From: Pleomorphovibrio marinus
GTDB lineage: Bacteria > Bacteroidota > Bacteroidia > Cytophagales > Cyclobacteriaceae
Direction of reading: 5' to 3'
Assembly: GCF_003347495.1 (NCBI RefSeq)
Contig: NZ_QCXY01000006.1
Span: 1 to 64,000, forward strand
Length of the DNA stretch: 64,000 bases
The notes under the pieces are model-generated. The model did no database searches, was not told the origin of the DNA, and saw only the letters and a list, made by a program, of their open reading frames with translations. Both the position numbers and the translations under genes were made by a program. How positions within the stretch are numbered: position 1 is the first letter of the stretch; every line of letters starts with the position of its first letter. Below, in pieces: positions 29,499-40,238 of this stretch.

Positions 29499-29717
29499 TT
29501 AATAGTTCAGTCTGTAAATGTCATACTAACAAAGGGGCATTTTAAAAAACTCCCAGCAAGTTAAAAAGATTATCCTATCACTTATTAAACAAGTTAGTGT
29601 TTTTAAGAAGATTTTTCAAAATTTTTTGAAAATTAACATTACATTTATGTATGTGAATGCGAGCGGTAATTAAATGACAGCATATTATTTTTGGCGAATT
29701 TAATGAGGATAGAAATA

Positions 29718-30890
29718 ATGGAAGTGGCTTATTGGCTCAGTATATTTGTGATTTTTTATGCTTTTTTAGGATATGGTTTGCTTTTAACCTTCCTTGTTAG
29801 GTTTAAAAGGCTTTTATACCCCAATAATTCAAGCCAAGGGAATGATCCAAATCTACCCAAGGTGAGCCTTGTAATCCCCTGTTACAATGAGGCCGAAATT
29901 TTGAAAGAAAAGGTGATCAATTGCTTGTCCCTGGATTACCCAAAGGAGCTTTTCACCCTGTACTTTATAACCGATGGATCTACAGACCACTTCAGGGAGG
30001 TACTGGAGGAATTTCCGGAGGTGAATCTGCTTCACGAAGATAGGAGAGGGGGCAAAACGGCTGCCGAAAACAGGGCCATGACAATCGTAAACTCTCCCTT
30101 TGTGGTTTTTTCTGATGCCAATACCTTCCTCAACGAAAAAGCCTTGAAGAACCTAATACGCCATTTTTCCCATTCTGGGGTAGGATGTGTGTCTGGAGAA
30201 AAAAGGGTAAGGTCGGACAAAAAGGATGAGGCGAGCACTGCCGGGGAAGGCTTATATTGGAAATACGAATCTTATCTTAAGAAACTAGATTCTGAACTTC
30301 ATAGTGCCGTAGGGGCAGCAGGAGAATTGGTGGCATTTCGATCCTCCCTGTACGAAACCCTCCCAGAGGACACCCTTTTGGATGATTTTATGCAATCCAT
30401 GTTGATTGCCGCAAAGGGCTACAAGATAGTCTATGAACCCGATGCCTATGCCATGGAGGATGGCTCTGCTTCGGTCAAGGAAGAACTAAAGAGGAAAATA
30501 CGAATCGGTGCCGGTGGATGGCAATCAATGTATAGGTTGTTTTGGAAAATCACCCCCTGGAAGCATCCACTGCTTTTTTTCCAATACCTCTCGCATAGGG
30601 TGTTGCGCTGGGCAGTGACTCCCTTTTTATTGGTAGGAGTATTTGTCCTTAATTTTTTTCTTTTGGAGGAAGGGTGGATATACCAGGGGATGCTAGCTGC
30701 CCAACTTCTTTTTTATGGAGCAGCAGGAATTGGCTACTTCATGGAAACAAAAAAACTGAGGTGGAAATTTTTGTTCGTTCCCTACTATTTTTGCATAATG
30801 AATTATGCAGTGATTCTGGGACTTTTCAGGTTTCTGAGGGGAAGCCAAAAAGGAGCTTGGGAAAAAGCGCTCCGAAAGCAACCCGTGTAA
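29718..30890 (+). CDS. Membrane GT2-family glycosyltransferase
   Basis: This protein of about 390 residues has one N-terminal TM segment (AYWLSIFVIFYAFLGYGLLL), a GT2 catalytic domain and three or four C-terminal TM segments (from about 290). GT2 motifs are KVSLVIPCYNEAEIL, FITDGSTDHF, RGGKTAAENRAM, FSDANTFL (DxD-like), LLDDFMQSM (about 222) and RKIRIGAGGWQSM in place of the processive QxxRW. It is built like the ICA/BcsA-like polysaccharide synthases and related enzymes. Start choice: ATG at 29718 or 29703, or TTG at 29691; a TATTTTTG box at 29686-29693 would give a very short leader and favours 29718. It is a single gene convergent with hrpB. Confidence 0.87.
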   Translation: MEVAYWLSIFVIFYAFLGYGLLLTFLVRFKRLLYPNNSSQGNDPNLPKVSLVIPCYNEAEILKEKVINCLSLDYPKELFTLYFITDGSTDHFREVLEEFPEVNLLHEDRRGGKTAAENRAMTIVNSPFVVFSDANTFLNEKALKNLIRHFSHSGVGCVSGEKRVRSDKKDEASTAGEGLYWKYESYLKKLDSELHSAVGAAGELVAFRSSLYETLPEDTLLDDFMQSMLIAAKGYKIVYEPDAYAMEDGSASVKEELKRKIRIGAGGWQSMYRLFWKITPWKHPLLFFQYLSHRVLRWAVTPFLLVGVFVLNFFLLEEGWIYQGMLAAQLLFYGAAGIGYFMETKKLRWKFLFVPYYFCIMNYAVILGLFRFLRGSQKGAWEKALRKQPV

Positions 30891-30899
30891 AACAGGTCC

Positions 30900-33371
30900 T
30901 TATTTCCGTTTCACCCCTTTTACCGGCGGGGCATTCCAGGGGTCATCCGGCCAATAGTGTTTTGGATACCTTCGCTTAAGTTCTTTCTTCACTTCGTGAT
31001 AGGTGTTGTCCCAAAAACTTTTTAGGTCGGAAGTTACCTGTACCGGTTTATAGCCAGGAGAAAGGAGATGGATCAGCAATATCTGCTTTCCCTCGTTTAC
31101 CGTCGGGGTTTGCTCCCAACCAAACATTTCTTGTATCCTAGCTGCTAGTACAGGCGTGTCTCCGTCCGGGAAATACTGGATGTCAATTTTTGAACCACTG
31201 GGTACTTCTACTGATTCAGGGGCCAACCTCTCCAGTTCTTTTTGTTGATCATAGGATAAAAGTCCGGGCAGGAGCTGCATTAAGTCCACTTGCTCCAAAT
31301 CCTCTGTTTTTTCCACGGCTGGCAAAAAAGGGAACAGCCAATCCCGGGAAGTTTCCATTAATTTTGAGGTGCTAACATCTGGCCATCCCTGGTCCGGGTG
31401 CCAATGTTTTACACTTAATACCCGATTTTGCCATTGCTTTACCTTTTCGGTAAAATTAAGCAACCTTTCCCCTTCCTGTTTTAAGCCTTGAAAGATTGCC
31501 TCCTTCATTTGTTCGGTATCGGGATCCTTTAAGGGGCGTGATTGTAGAAGAAGCTGCCCTATTTTCCATTCCTGCCTTGCCAGAAGCCCTCCCTGCTTAC
31601 TGTTCCAAGTAATCCTGGACCTTACTTTTACGAAGGGTTTCAAGTCCTTTGGGTCTAGGGGTGAGGCCAAAAAAATTTTTCCCATGCCCTCCCTTGCATC
31701 TAGATGGGCTATAGAAATCCAGGCATCGTCTGCCATTAAATCCATGCGGTCCATTTTGGCCAACTTGCCATTTGAAAGCTGGAATTGCGGGAGTTTTCCC
31801 AGCCTTCGTGCAGCAATGCGTTCCGGGAAGACATATGCCAAAAGCATACCAGTATCTGTTGGGGCGACTAGGGAATTGTCTTCTTTGGATTTAAGCATTT
31901 TCCGGTAAATCTCAGCCACTTTTTCTACGTTTGCATAAGCCTTATGCTTGAATTTGTCCGACCTGTACCTTCTCAGGGCCTCAATCCTAAGGTTAATGTC
32001 GATTCCACTACCAGATGGCATGGGGTCTTTCTCCTCCAACACAGCAGCTAGGTCAGTAGCTAAGGACTGCAGACCCAATTCCTGACTTTTTATCAGCATG
32101 TTCGCTATGCGAGGGTGACAGGGCATGTATTGCAGCTTATCACCAAGGCTGGTGAGTTTACCGTCTTCCAAGGCTCCTATGGCCTCTAAGGTTTCCCTCG
32201 CTGCCACAACGGATAGGGTGGGTGGAGGGGTCACCCATCCTAGGGTTTGCAGTGCATCTACGCCCCATTTTGAAACTTCCAAAAGCAATCCACAAAGGTC
32301 TGCTTCCAGAATTTCGGGCTGCCTATAAGGAGAGAGGTATTGGTGGGTGGCTTTGCTCCACAGCCTGTAGCATTTACCAGGCCCTAAACGGCCCGCCCTT
32401 CCCGCTCTCTGGTCGGCTGCATCAATAGTAATGGGTAAGGTCACTAGGCTACTTAGACCTGTCTTGGGGTCATATTGGGAGGTACGGGTAAATCCGCTGT
32501 CTATCACCACATGTACACCCTCTATGGTGAGACTGGTTTCGGCAATGGATGTGGACAAGACCACCTTTCTTTGCCCACTGGGGTGGGGGAGGATGGCCTC
32601 TTGCTGTTTTTTGTGGGGTAGTTGACCAAATAACGTGTGTACCGAGAGTTCCCGGTAGTTGTTTTGAACCATTTTTGCGGTTTTTTTTATTTCTCCCTGA
32701 CCGGGAAGAAACACCAATATATCTCCTTGGCTTTGGGAAAGTGCCCTACCTATGGCACTGTTTACCATTTGTGGCAGATGGGAAAGGTCAGCCTGGCCTA
32801 GATATTCGATTTCTACTGGATATTGTTTTCCTTCGCAATAAATGACAGGTGCCGACAACTTATCCGCCAGGGTTTTGAGGTCCATGGTGGCAGACATGAC
32901 TAGTATTTTCAGGTCTGGCCTTAAAACCTGCTGTATTTCCTTTGCCAAGGCCAACCCCAAATCGGCATGTAGGCTCCTTTCATGGAATTCATCAAAGATC
33001 AGGAGACCCACTTCTTCTAAGGCATTGTCCTTTTGCATCATCCTGGTTAGGATTCCCTCTGTAATCACTTCCAGCTTTGTTTGGGAAGAAATCTTGCGGT
33101 CAAACCGTATCTGGTACCCCACCTTTTTCCCCAAAGGCTCATCCAAAAGGTCTGCCATTCGCTGGGCGATACTGCTTGCTGCCAGCCTCCGGGGTTCCAA
33201 CATCAATATCTTCTTGTCTCCCAACCACTGCTCCTCCAGCAATGTCAAGGGAAGATAAGTGCTTTTCCCAGCTCCTGGGGGAGCATGTAGGATTAGGGTG
33301 TCGTGTTGGGATAAGTCAGCTTTTATGGCTGGTATGTGGGAATGAATAGGTAGGTGATCCGGGATGTTCAA
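30900..33371 (-). CDS. hrpB: ATP-dependent DEAH-box helicase HrpB
   Basis: This 823-residue superfamily 2 helicase has Walker A HAPPGAGKST (about 31-40), DEFH box (LIFDEFHERS), motif III MSATMD, motif VI QRAGRAGRLGPG (about 322-333), then the HA2-like region and the HrpB C-terminal domain (about 690-820). Length and order match bacterial HrpB. Its cellular role in Bacteroidota is not established; an RNA or ribonucleoprotein substrate is usual for the DEAH/RHA type. The stop is 10 bp from the convergent GT2 stop. Confidence 0.94.
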   Translation of the reverse strand: MNIPDHLPIHSHIPAIKADLSQHDTLILHAPPGAGKSTYLPLTLLEEQWLGDKKILMLEPRRLAASSIAQRMADLLDEPLGKKVGYQIRFDRKISSQTKLEVITEGILTRMMQKDNALEEVGLLIFDEFHERSLHADLGLALAKEIQQVLRPDLKILVMSATMDLKTLADKLSAPVIYCEGKQYPVEIEYLGQADLSHLPQMVNSAIGRALSQSQGDILVFLPGQGEIKKTAKMVQNNYRELSVHTLFGQLPHKKQQEAILPHPSGQRKVVLSTSIAETSLTIEGVHVVIDSGFTRTSQYDPKTGLSSLVTLPITIDAADQRAGRAGRLGPGKCYRLWSKATHQYLSPYRQPEILEADLCGLLLEVSKWGVDALQTLGWVTPPPTLSVVAARETLEAIGALEDGKLTSLGDKLQYMPCHPRIANMLIKSQELGLQSLATDLAAVLEEKDPMPSGSGIDINLRIEALRRYRSDKFKHKAYANVEKVAEIYRKMLKSKEDNSLVAPTDTGMLLAYVFPERIAARRLGKLPQFQLSNGKLAKMDRMDLMADDAWISIAHLDAREGMGKIFLASPLDPKDLKPFVKVRSRITWNSKQGGLLARQEWKIGQLLLQSRPLKDPDTEQMKEAIFQGLKQEGERLLNFTEKVKQWQNRVLSVKHWHPDQGWPDVSTSKLMETSRDWLFPFLPAVEKTEDLEQVDLMQLLPGLLSYDQQKELERLAPESVEVPSGSKIDIQYFPDGDTPVLAARIQEMFGWEQTPTVNEGKQILLIHLLSPGYKPVQVTSDLKSFWDNTYHEVKKELKRRYPKHYWPDDPWNAPPVKGVKRK

Positions 33372-33403
33372 AGTGTAGCAAGTTGATCTTAAAGGGGCAA
33401 AAA

Positions 33404-33435
33404 TAAAAAAACCGGAGAAGAAGTCCCCGGTTTTT
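33404..33435 (-). terminator. Terminator between the DUF2911 gene and hrpB
   Basis: ACCGG and CCGGT arms with an 11-bp loop form a stem read on the minus strand as CCGGGGACTT...CCGG, followed by a T-rich tract (TTTTTTTATTTTT). It lies 19 bp after the DUF2911 stop and upstream of hrpB, so hrpB is transcribed separately. Confidence 0.75.
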
Positions 33436-33453
33436 GATAATTTTAAAAGTTTG

Positions 33454-33963
33454 TTATTCTATTTTCACTTTTCCTTTTGCCTCGGCCCATCTTATCTCAA
33501 TACCATCGTTTAAAACTTCATAAGTGAGTTGCTCCTCGTAGGAGCTGCTTTCCCCACCTGAGATGGATACTTTGAGTTGGTCTTGGCTCTCGTCGTATTG
33601 GGTTCCCCATTGGCCAGTCTGCTTATTAAAGATAAGGGTACTCTTATTTGGGTTAGGGATGATAAAAAGGCTATACTTACCTGCAGGCAGGTTCTCGCCT
33701 TCCACCTTTATGTCCTTACTGGTTTCGAAAGTAGTGGCCTCATTTGCCCCTGCTCTCCATACTTTGTCATAAGGTACCAAACCTCCCCAGATATCCCTCC
33801 CTTTTGCAGAGGGACTGCCATAGTTAATGGTGATTTTGGCACCATTAATTGTGCCTTCAGCGGTTTTTGCCGGGCTTGCTTTTTCCTGGCTAAAGGCCAA
33901 AAAAGTAACGGACATCACGAAAGCGGATGCCACTCCCAATTTTTTGATAAGAGAATAAATCAT
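33454..33963 (-). CDS. DUF2911-family exported protein
   Basis: This 169-residue protein has a signal peptide (about 1-25, ending AFSQ) and the DUF2911 core: KITINYGSPSAKGRDIWGGLVPYDKVWRAGANEATTFETSKDI (about 44-86), LPAGKYSLFIIPN and WGTQYDESQD. The function of the family is unknown; members are common, secreted and short in Bacteroidota. It is flanked by a terminator downstream and by the divergence from the next minus-strand gene 76 bp upstream, so it appears monocistronic. Confidence 0.88.
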   Translation of the reverse strand: MIYSLIKKLGVASAFVMSVTFLAFSQEKASPAKTAEGTINGAKITINYGSPSAKGRDIWGGLVPYDKVWRAGANEATTFETSKDIKVEGENLPAGKYSLFIIPNPNKSTLIFNKQTGQWGTQYDESQDQLKVSISGGESSSYEEQLTYEVLNDGIEIRWAEAKGKVKIE

Positions 33964-34039
33964 AATGGAATAGTTTTATGGATTAGTTTTTAGTGTTCAA
34001 CTGCCTAATTAAACGACAGTTTATCGTAATGGTTTTGGG

Positions 34040-35185
34040 TTATATTTTCACCCATGCCTGTTTTTTATGGCTCTCAATGATCCTTTCACAGATCAGCAGT
34101 TCCCTGTACCCATCCGCAAATGTAGGGAAGGTAGGCTTCTCTGGTTGTTTGCCTTCGGCAATTGCAGCATAAACTTCCTTAAACATTTGTTTTGAAGTAT
34201 CGGGAAAGCCCTCATTATGCCCTCCGGGAAAGCTTATCAATCCCGCCGCCTCTGGGGTAAACAAAGAAGGGTCTTTCAGTAAATGCTGGTTTGGGGTTTC
34301 CCTTTTACCTATCCATAACTCGTTAGGTTTTTCGCTGCACCATTCAAAGTTGGATTTGGAACCTGCAATCTCTATGTTGAGCCTGTTTTTTCTCCCGGCA
34401 TTTACCTGGCTTACCGTAGCAGAACCCTTATGGCCATTGTCAAACCTCAGCATTACAGTTGCATGGTCTTCAGTATTGATTTCCACTTCCTTATAATCCG
34501 ACTCTTTCAACATCTTTCCGGTGTAGGTTTCCACGGGTCGAAGTGGCTTGAGGCGAGTCTTGTGCACGGTGGAAAAATCTGCCATCACTTCCGTGATCTT
34601 CAGGCCTGTCACATATTCGGTAAGGTCAAGTAAGTGGGAACCTATGTCTGCAATGGCACGGGAATCCCCGGATTTGTCGGGCTCCAGCCTCCAGTTATAG
34701 TCAGTCTTTAGGTACAGCCAATCTTGTAGGTAGGAACCCATGATGGAATAGATGTCTCCCAGTTCCCCATTTTCCCGCAAGGTCTTCATTTGCCTCACCA
34801 TGGGGTAATACCGTAGATTAAAGTGAACGGCGTTTACAAGTCCGGATGAGTCGGCCAATTTTACCAACTCCTCAGCTTCTAAGATTTTGGTGGCAAGGGG
34901 CTTTTCACAAACCACATGCTTACCAGACTCCAATACTGCTTTTGACTGGGCATAATGTAAAAAATTCGGAGTGCAGATATGAACAGCTTGGATGGACTTG
35001 TCCTTCAGCATATCTTCAAAAAGCAAGGCTTTAGGGATGCCCAGTAAGGCGGCTTTTTCTTTTGCCAATTCCTCACTGACTTCACACAAGGCAGCTACCT
35101 CAATATTGGGCAGCCTCCTTAAGGCTTCTATATGAGCAGGTCCAATGAATCCCGTACCTACCACGGCTACTTTTATTCTTTCCAT
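34040..35185 (-). CDS. Gfo/Idh/MocA-family oxidoreductase
   Basis: This 381-residue NAD(P)-dependent sugar or sugar-derivative dehydrogenase has a Rossmann fold opening IKVAVVGTGFIGPAHIEAL (GxGxxG, about 9-15), the EKP motif in VVCEKPLATK (about 92-101), HFNLRYYPMVRQM, and a GFO_IDH_MocA C-terminal domain with IADIGSHLLDL (about 177-187, the D-x-x-x-H pair typical of the active site). There is no signal peptide, so it is cytosolic. It is on its own between the DUF2911 gene and the response regulator. The substrate cannot be read from sequence; carbohydrate catabolism is likely. Confidence 0.92.
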   Translation of the reverse strand: MERIKVAVVGTGFIGPAHIEALRRLPNIEVAALCEVSEELAKEKAALLGIPKALLFEDMLKDKSIQAVHICTPNFLHYAQSKAVLESGKHVVCEKPLATKILEAEELVKLADSSGLVNAVHFNLRYYPMVRQMKTLRENGELGDIYSIMGSYLQDWLYLKTDYNWRLEPDKSGDSRAIADIGSHLLDLTEYVTGLKITEVMADFSTVHKTRLKPLRPVETYTGKMLKESDYKEVEINTEDHATVMLRFDNGHKGSATVSQVNAGRKNRLNIEIAGSKSNFEWCSEKPNELWIGKRETPNQHLLKDPSLFTPEAAGLISFPGGHNEGFPDTSKQMFKEVYAAIAEGKQPEKPTFPTFADGYRELLICERIIESHKKQAWVKI

Positions 35186-35263
35186 AGGGTAAATTGTTTA
35201 TGTTGGATTTTAATTTGATTCAGGCTATTGATAAGGGCAACTATTATCTAACTCTATCTGTGG

Positions 35264-35641
35264 CTATTGCAGCAGCTTTTCTAGCTTTTCCGGAGTGAGG
35301 GGTTTTTCGATAAAACCATTCACATAACTGAATTTTTTGGATTTTTGGCGATCCTGAAAATCTATGGAACTGGATAACATAATTATCTTGTCTTCCCTGT
35401 TTACAACCATAGGAGCATATTGAAGCAAAAAATCCCAACCATTCATTACGGGCATGTTGATATCCACCAGAGCCAGCATTTTTGTGGAAGGGGGTAAGTC
35501 CTTTATAAAAGAAAGAGCTTTTTCCGCTTCTAAAAACTCTTCTACTTGAGGTGAGATTTCTAATTTTTTAATTAACCGTTTGTTGATCAGGTTGTTTATT
35601 GGGTCATCATCAATCAAAACAATTATATCGAATAAATACAT
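35264..35641 (-). CDS. Single-domain CheY-like response regulator
   Basis: This 125-residue protein is a receiver domain alone, with acidic triad D11-D13, phospho-acceptor D60 in LVDINMPVMNG, the Ser of MLSSSID and Lys of FIEKPLT (about 113). It has no output domain, so it acts by protein contact or as a phosphate carrier. The next minus-strand gene is 78 bp downstream. No kinase gene adjoins it; the hybrid kinase at 25377-29498 ends in an Hpt domain and could be a donor (inference). Confidence 0.9.
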   Translation of the reverse strand: MYLFDIIVLIDDDPINNLINKRLIKKLEISPQVEEFLEAEKALSFIKDLPPSTKMLALVDINMPVMNGWDFLLQYAPMVVNREDKIIMLSSSIDFQDRQKSKKFSYVNGFIEKPLTPEKLEKLLQ

Positions 35642-35765
35642 TTATTTATGAAATAATACCTTTAGTTGCCCCTACAATACTTTAGGCAGAAATTTAACAT
35701 TATAATTTCAGTATTAAAATTAATTAATTTAATTTTTGTGTTCATGACCTGCCCAATTGGGATAT

Positions 35766-35804
35766 AATTAAAAAATAAAAGAAGGGAGGCAATGCCCCCC
35801 TTCT
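35766..35804 (-). terminator. Terminator of the groESL operon
   Basis: AGAAGGG and CCCTTCT form a stem with an inner GGC/GCC pair around an AAT loop. Read on the minus strand it is followed by TTTTATTTTTTAATT. It lies 28 bp after the groEL stop. Confidence 0.85.
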
Positions 35805-35831
35805 AATAAATTGATTTTATATGGACTCAGA

Positions 35832-37475
<1,644 letters not shown>

Positions 37476-37507
37476 TTAGTTTTTAACTTGATTTGATGGG
37501 TGATTGG

Positions 37508-37786
37508 TTAAAGGATGGCGAATATATCAGCCTCCCTCATAATCAAATAATCCGCACCCTCTACATTGAGCTCGGTACCGGAATATTTTCCGTAGAGTAC
37601 AGTATCACCGACTTTCACCGTTAAAGGCTCGTCTTTCTTACCGTTACCTACTGCTACCACAGTGCCTTTCTGTGGCTTTTCTTTGGCAGTATCAGGAATG
37701 TAAAGACCTGAAGCGGTTTTCTCTTCGGCTGCAGCGGGCTCAACCAAAACCCTGTCTGCTAAAGGTTGAATGTTTAATTTAGACAT
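37508..37786 (-). CDS. groS: Co-chaperonin GroES
   Basis: This 92-residue heptameric lid of GroEL shows [34 protein letters not shown] at the N-terminus, including the mobile loop (about 18-34), then [27 protein letters not shown] and a C-terminal [13 protein letters not shown]. Length is normal. It is first in the groESL operon. There is no CIRCE element upstream; a sigma-54-like sequence lies about 50-65 bp before the start. Confidence 0.98.
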   Translation of the reverse strand: MSKLNIQPLADRVLVEPAAAEEKTASGLYIPDTAKEKPQKGTVVAVGNGKKDEPLTVKVGDTVLYGKYSGTELNVEGADYLIMREADIFAIL

Positions 37787-37834
37787 GTTCTTAGCTATTT
37801 TTTAAAGTTAATTTCATTATTACGAATTGCCTTT

Positions 37835-37852
37835 GTGCACTTTCTGTGCCAA
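37835..37852 (-). promoter_or_regulatory. Sigma-54-like promoter sequence upstream of groES
   Basis: Read on the minus strand: TTGGCAC, five bases, GTGCA. This matches the -24/-12 layout (TGGCAC-N5-TTGC) with one mismatch in the -12 element. The predicted start would leave a leader of about 40 nt before groES. The sequence is also a short inverted repeat, so an operator is the alternative. Confidence 0.3.
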
Positions 37853-38017
37853 TCCTTTTTCGGGGTGCTTTCCTGACATAAAGTCCTGCCATCACTTCCT
37901 GATATGGACAAAACCCAAAAAAAATTAACAATCTGCTGTCAATTTTGCTGAATGGTATTGACCTATTTGTCAGTTATTCGTAATTTCTGACCGAATTTTA
38001 ACAATCACTTTATCACT

Positions 38018-38728
38018 ATGAGTAAATTATCAGACAACTGGATATCCGAGGGATGGATAGATTATGAGTACAAAAAGTACCTGCTGTTGGGATACCTACA
38101 GACCGTCGATGAGCAATTTAAGGAGGTGAAATTATACCCCCCATTGGCTGAACTCATTCACCACTATGAAAGGCTCAAAAACTTCAAAGATTCCAAGCAG
38201 CAACTCAGGTTGGCTTTTCCAAAAGACCTGAAAAGCTTGGACTTAGAAAAGAAAAAGCTGGAATACCAACAAAGAATGGACGAGGACGAGCTTATGAAGG
38301 AGCTAAACGATATCGTGGAGTTTGCACTTCCAAAAATTAAGACGCATATAGAAGAAGGAAAATCTATCTACGACTTCATAGAAAATAATTTGGAAATTGC
38401 CCCAGTGGGTATTACACCTATTTATCAGAGGGAGGGATATGCCATGTTGACATTTGATGCTTCCAAAGAGGTGTATGTATACCGCTATACCATTAAGCTA
38501 TTTCAAAATTCGGTGGATAAGTTTAGAGGAATAGCCTTGCAGTTTGTGAAAACTGTCAGACAATCCTTGGTGAATACGCTTCAGCGGATAAAAATGGATT
38601 TGATTTCCAGTTTTTCGGACTTGCCCAACCCTCCTGCTTGGAGGATCCATTCTTCCAAAAGTATACCTATGGAAGAAAGCTTTGTTCCGGTGAGTAAGCA
38701 TCTTTTACTCAAAACCGTAAATGCATGA
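38018..38728 (+). CDS. Conserved hypothetical protein, cytosolic
   Basis: I do not recognise a named family. The 236-residue protein has no signal or TM segment. It begins MSKLSDNWISEGWIDYEYKKYLLLGYLQTV, is rich in charged helices (about 40-110), and contains a central region APVGITPIYQREGYAMLTF (about 132-150) followed by a beta-rich part and a long C-terminal helix. The clean codon use, coding length and terminator after it support a real gene. It is divergent from groES, sharing the 230-bp upstream region. A structural or regulatory partner role is possible, but nothing shows it. Confidence 0.85.
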   Translation: MSKLSDNWISEGWIDYEYKKYLLLGYLQTVDEQFKEVKLYPPLAELIHHYERLKNFKDSKQQLRLAFPKDLKSLDLEKKKLEYQQRMDEDELMKELNDIVEFALPKIKTHIEEGKSIYDFIENNLEIAPVGITPIYQREGYAMLTFDASKEVYVYRYTIKLFQNSVDKFRGIALQFVKTVRQSLVNTLQRIKMDLISSFSDLPNPPAWRIHSSKSIPMEESFVPVSKHLLLKTVNA

Positions 38729-38768
38729 GTAATGGTTCAGGAGGTAAATAGGGCTTTTATGAGGCAAG

Positions 38769-38802
38769 AAAAAGGAGGTGTTTTTTCTGGCACCTCCTTT
38801 TT
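38769..38802. terminator. Bidirectional terminator between convergent genes
   Basis: AAAAAGGAGGTG pairs with CACCTCCTTTTT over 12 bp with a 10-bp loop. The A and T flanks serve both strands. It ends the gene at 38018-38728 and, on the other strand, the aldehyde dehydrogenase gene. Confidence 0.9.
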
Positions 38803-38834
38803 CCTGAAATAGTTATCCTTGATCTGTAGCCTGT

Positions 38835-40238
38835 TTACGGCAACATTTTACTTCTAAACACCATTAGCTTTTCCCTAGTCATTTCATGCATGGAATAGGG
38901 GATTCCTCCCAAGCCTTCTCCAGAAGCATCCCTCCCCCCAAATGGCATCCAATCCACACGGAATGCTGTCTGATCATTTACCATAACGGCTGTGGCATTA
39001 AGTTTACGGACTGTATCCAAGGCCACGTCGATATTTTTGGTAAAAACTGCTGCCTGAAAATGGTAGTCCAAGCTATTGGCTTGTTGAATGGCCTCTTCCC
39101 TTTCTTCATAGGGGTACACGCAGACCACCGGCCCAAAGATTTCTTGGGTAGAAACTTTAGCTTTTGACGAAGGTGCATAAAGTACCGTTGGCTCATAGCA
39201 GGTGTCGCTAATGCGCTTGCCCCCACAAAGTAACTTAGCTCCTTCATCCACCGCCTCCTTGACCCACTCTTCCACTCTATCCACTTCTCCGGGTCGGATC
39301 AATGGCCCTACCTCTGTGTCCTCTTTCAGTGGATCTCCTACTTTTAGCTTCTTCGCCTGCTCTGCCATATCCTCTGCTAGTTTTTTGGCGATGCTACTAT
39401 GTGCAAATACCTTTTGTACAGAAACACAGACCTGACCAGCATGGTAAAAACCACCCTTTACCAACAAGGGTAGCATATCCTCTTGGTCCGCGTCGGCTTC
39501 TACAATTACTGGGGCTGTGCCTCCATGCTCAAGGGCACATCTGGTTCCGGGGGCAAGTTTGGACTTTAGGTACCATCCCACCTTTTCAGAACCAATAAAG
39601 GAAAGGTAATTGACCCGCTTATCGGTAGCCAACTTTTCAGCCAAATCATTGGAGCAGACTACCATCTGCACCCATCCTTCGGGTACCTCGGCCTCCTTGA
39701 GTATTCCCATTAAGGCTTTACAGGACATTGGGGTTGCCCCTGCTGGTTTGATAATAACCGGGCATCCTGCTGCAAATGCAGTGATGGTTTGATGGATAAG
39801 GAGATTCAAGGGGTGATTAAAAGCGGATATGGACACCACCACCCCTATGGGTTCCCTTACAGTAAATGCCAATCTATTTACGGATGAAGCAGTAATTCCC
39901 ATGGGGATTTGTTCCCCATTAAGTTGAGGGATCTCTTCTGTCGCTATCTTCACGCCGTTAATGGCTCTTTGGACTTCGACCTTTGAATCCTTATATGGTT
40001 TTCCTCCTTCCCTTGCAGCTATCTTTGTTAGCTCCTCTACTTTTCCTTCCATAATTTTCCTGACCTTTTCCAAAATGGCAATGCGTTGGTAAGCTGGTAA
40101 CCATTTGTTCTGGTCAGAAAATAGGGAATAAGCAGTTTTTAGTTTTTCTTCAACCTCCTCCTTGGTCATTAAGGGGATGGTATCTATTAAGGTTTTATCG
40201 TAGGGTGCGTAAATTTCCAGTTGTTTTTGGTCTCTCAT
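38835..40238 (-). CDS. Aldehyde dehydrogenase family protein
   Basis: This 467-residue cytosolic NAD(P)-dependent enzyme oxidises an aldehyde to an acid. The NAD-binding region has IGSEKVGWYL (about 215-224), the general base Glu in LEHGGTAPVIV (about 239) and the nucleophile C271 in GQVCVSV; the C-terminal part has EIFGPVVCVYPY and WMPFGGRDASGEG. It is closest in outline to lactaldehyde or non-phosphorylating glyceraldehyde-3-phosphate type members. The start overlaps the stop of the upstream ThDP enzyme gene by 4 bp, so the two are translationally coupled and probably handle consecutive steps (2-oxoacid decarboxylation or condensation, then aldehyde oxidation; inference). Confidence 0.93.
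   Translation of the reverse strand: MRDQKQLEIYAPYDKTLIDTIPLMTKEEVEEKLKTAYSLFSDQNKWLPAYQRIAILEKVRKIMEGKVEELTKIAAREGGKPYKDSKVEVQRAINGVKIATEEIPQLNGEQIPMGITASSVNRLAFTVREPIGVVVSISAFNHPLNLLIHQTITAFAAGCPVIIKPAGATPMSCKALMGILKEAEVPEGWVQMVVCSNDLAEKLATDKRVNYLSFIGSEKVGWYLKSKLAPGTRCALEHGGTAPVIVEADADQEDMLPLLVKGGFYHAGQVCVSVQKVFAHSSIAKKLAEDMAEQAKKLKVGDPLKEDTEVGPLIRPGEVDRVEEWVKEAVDEGAKLLCGGKRISDTCYEPTVLYAPSSKAKVSTQEIFGPVVCVYPYEEREEAIQQANSLDYHFQAAVFTKNIDVALDTVRKLNATAVMVNDQTAFRVDWMPFGGRDASGEGLGGIPYSMHEMTREKLMVFRSKMLP

Noticed and set aside
37787-38017. CIRCE heat-shock operator upstream of groES
   Set aside because: No TTAGCACTC-N9-GAGTGCTAA-like repeat is present.
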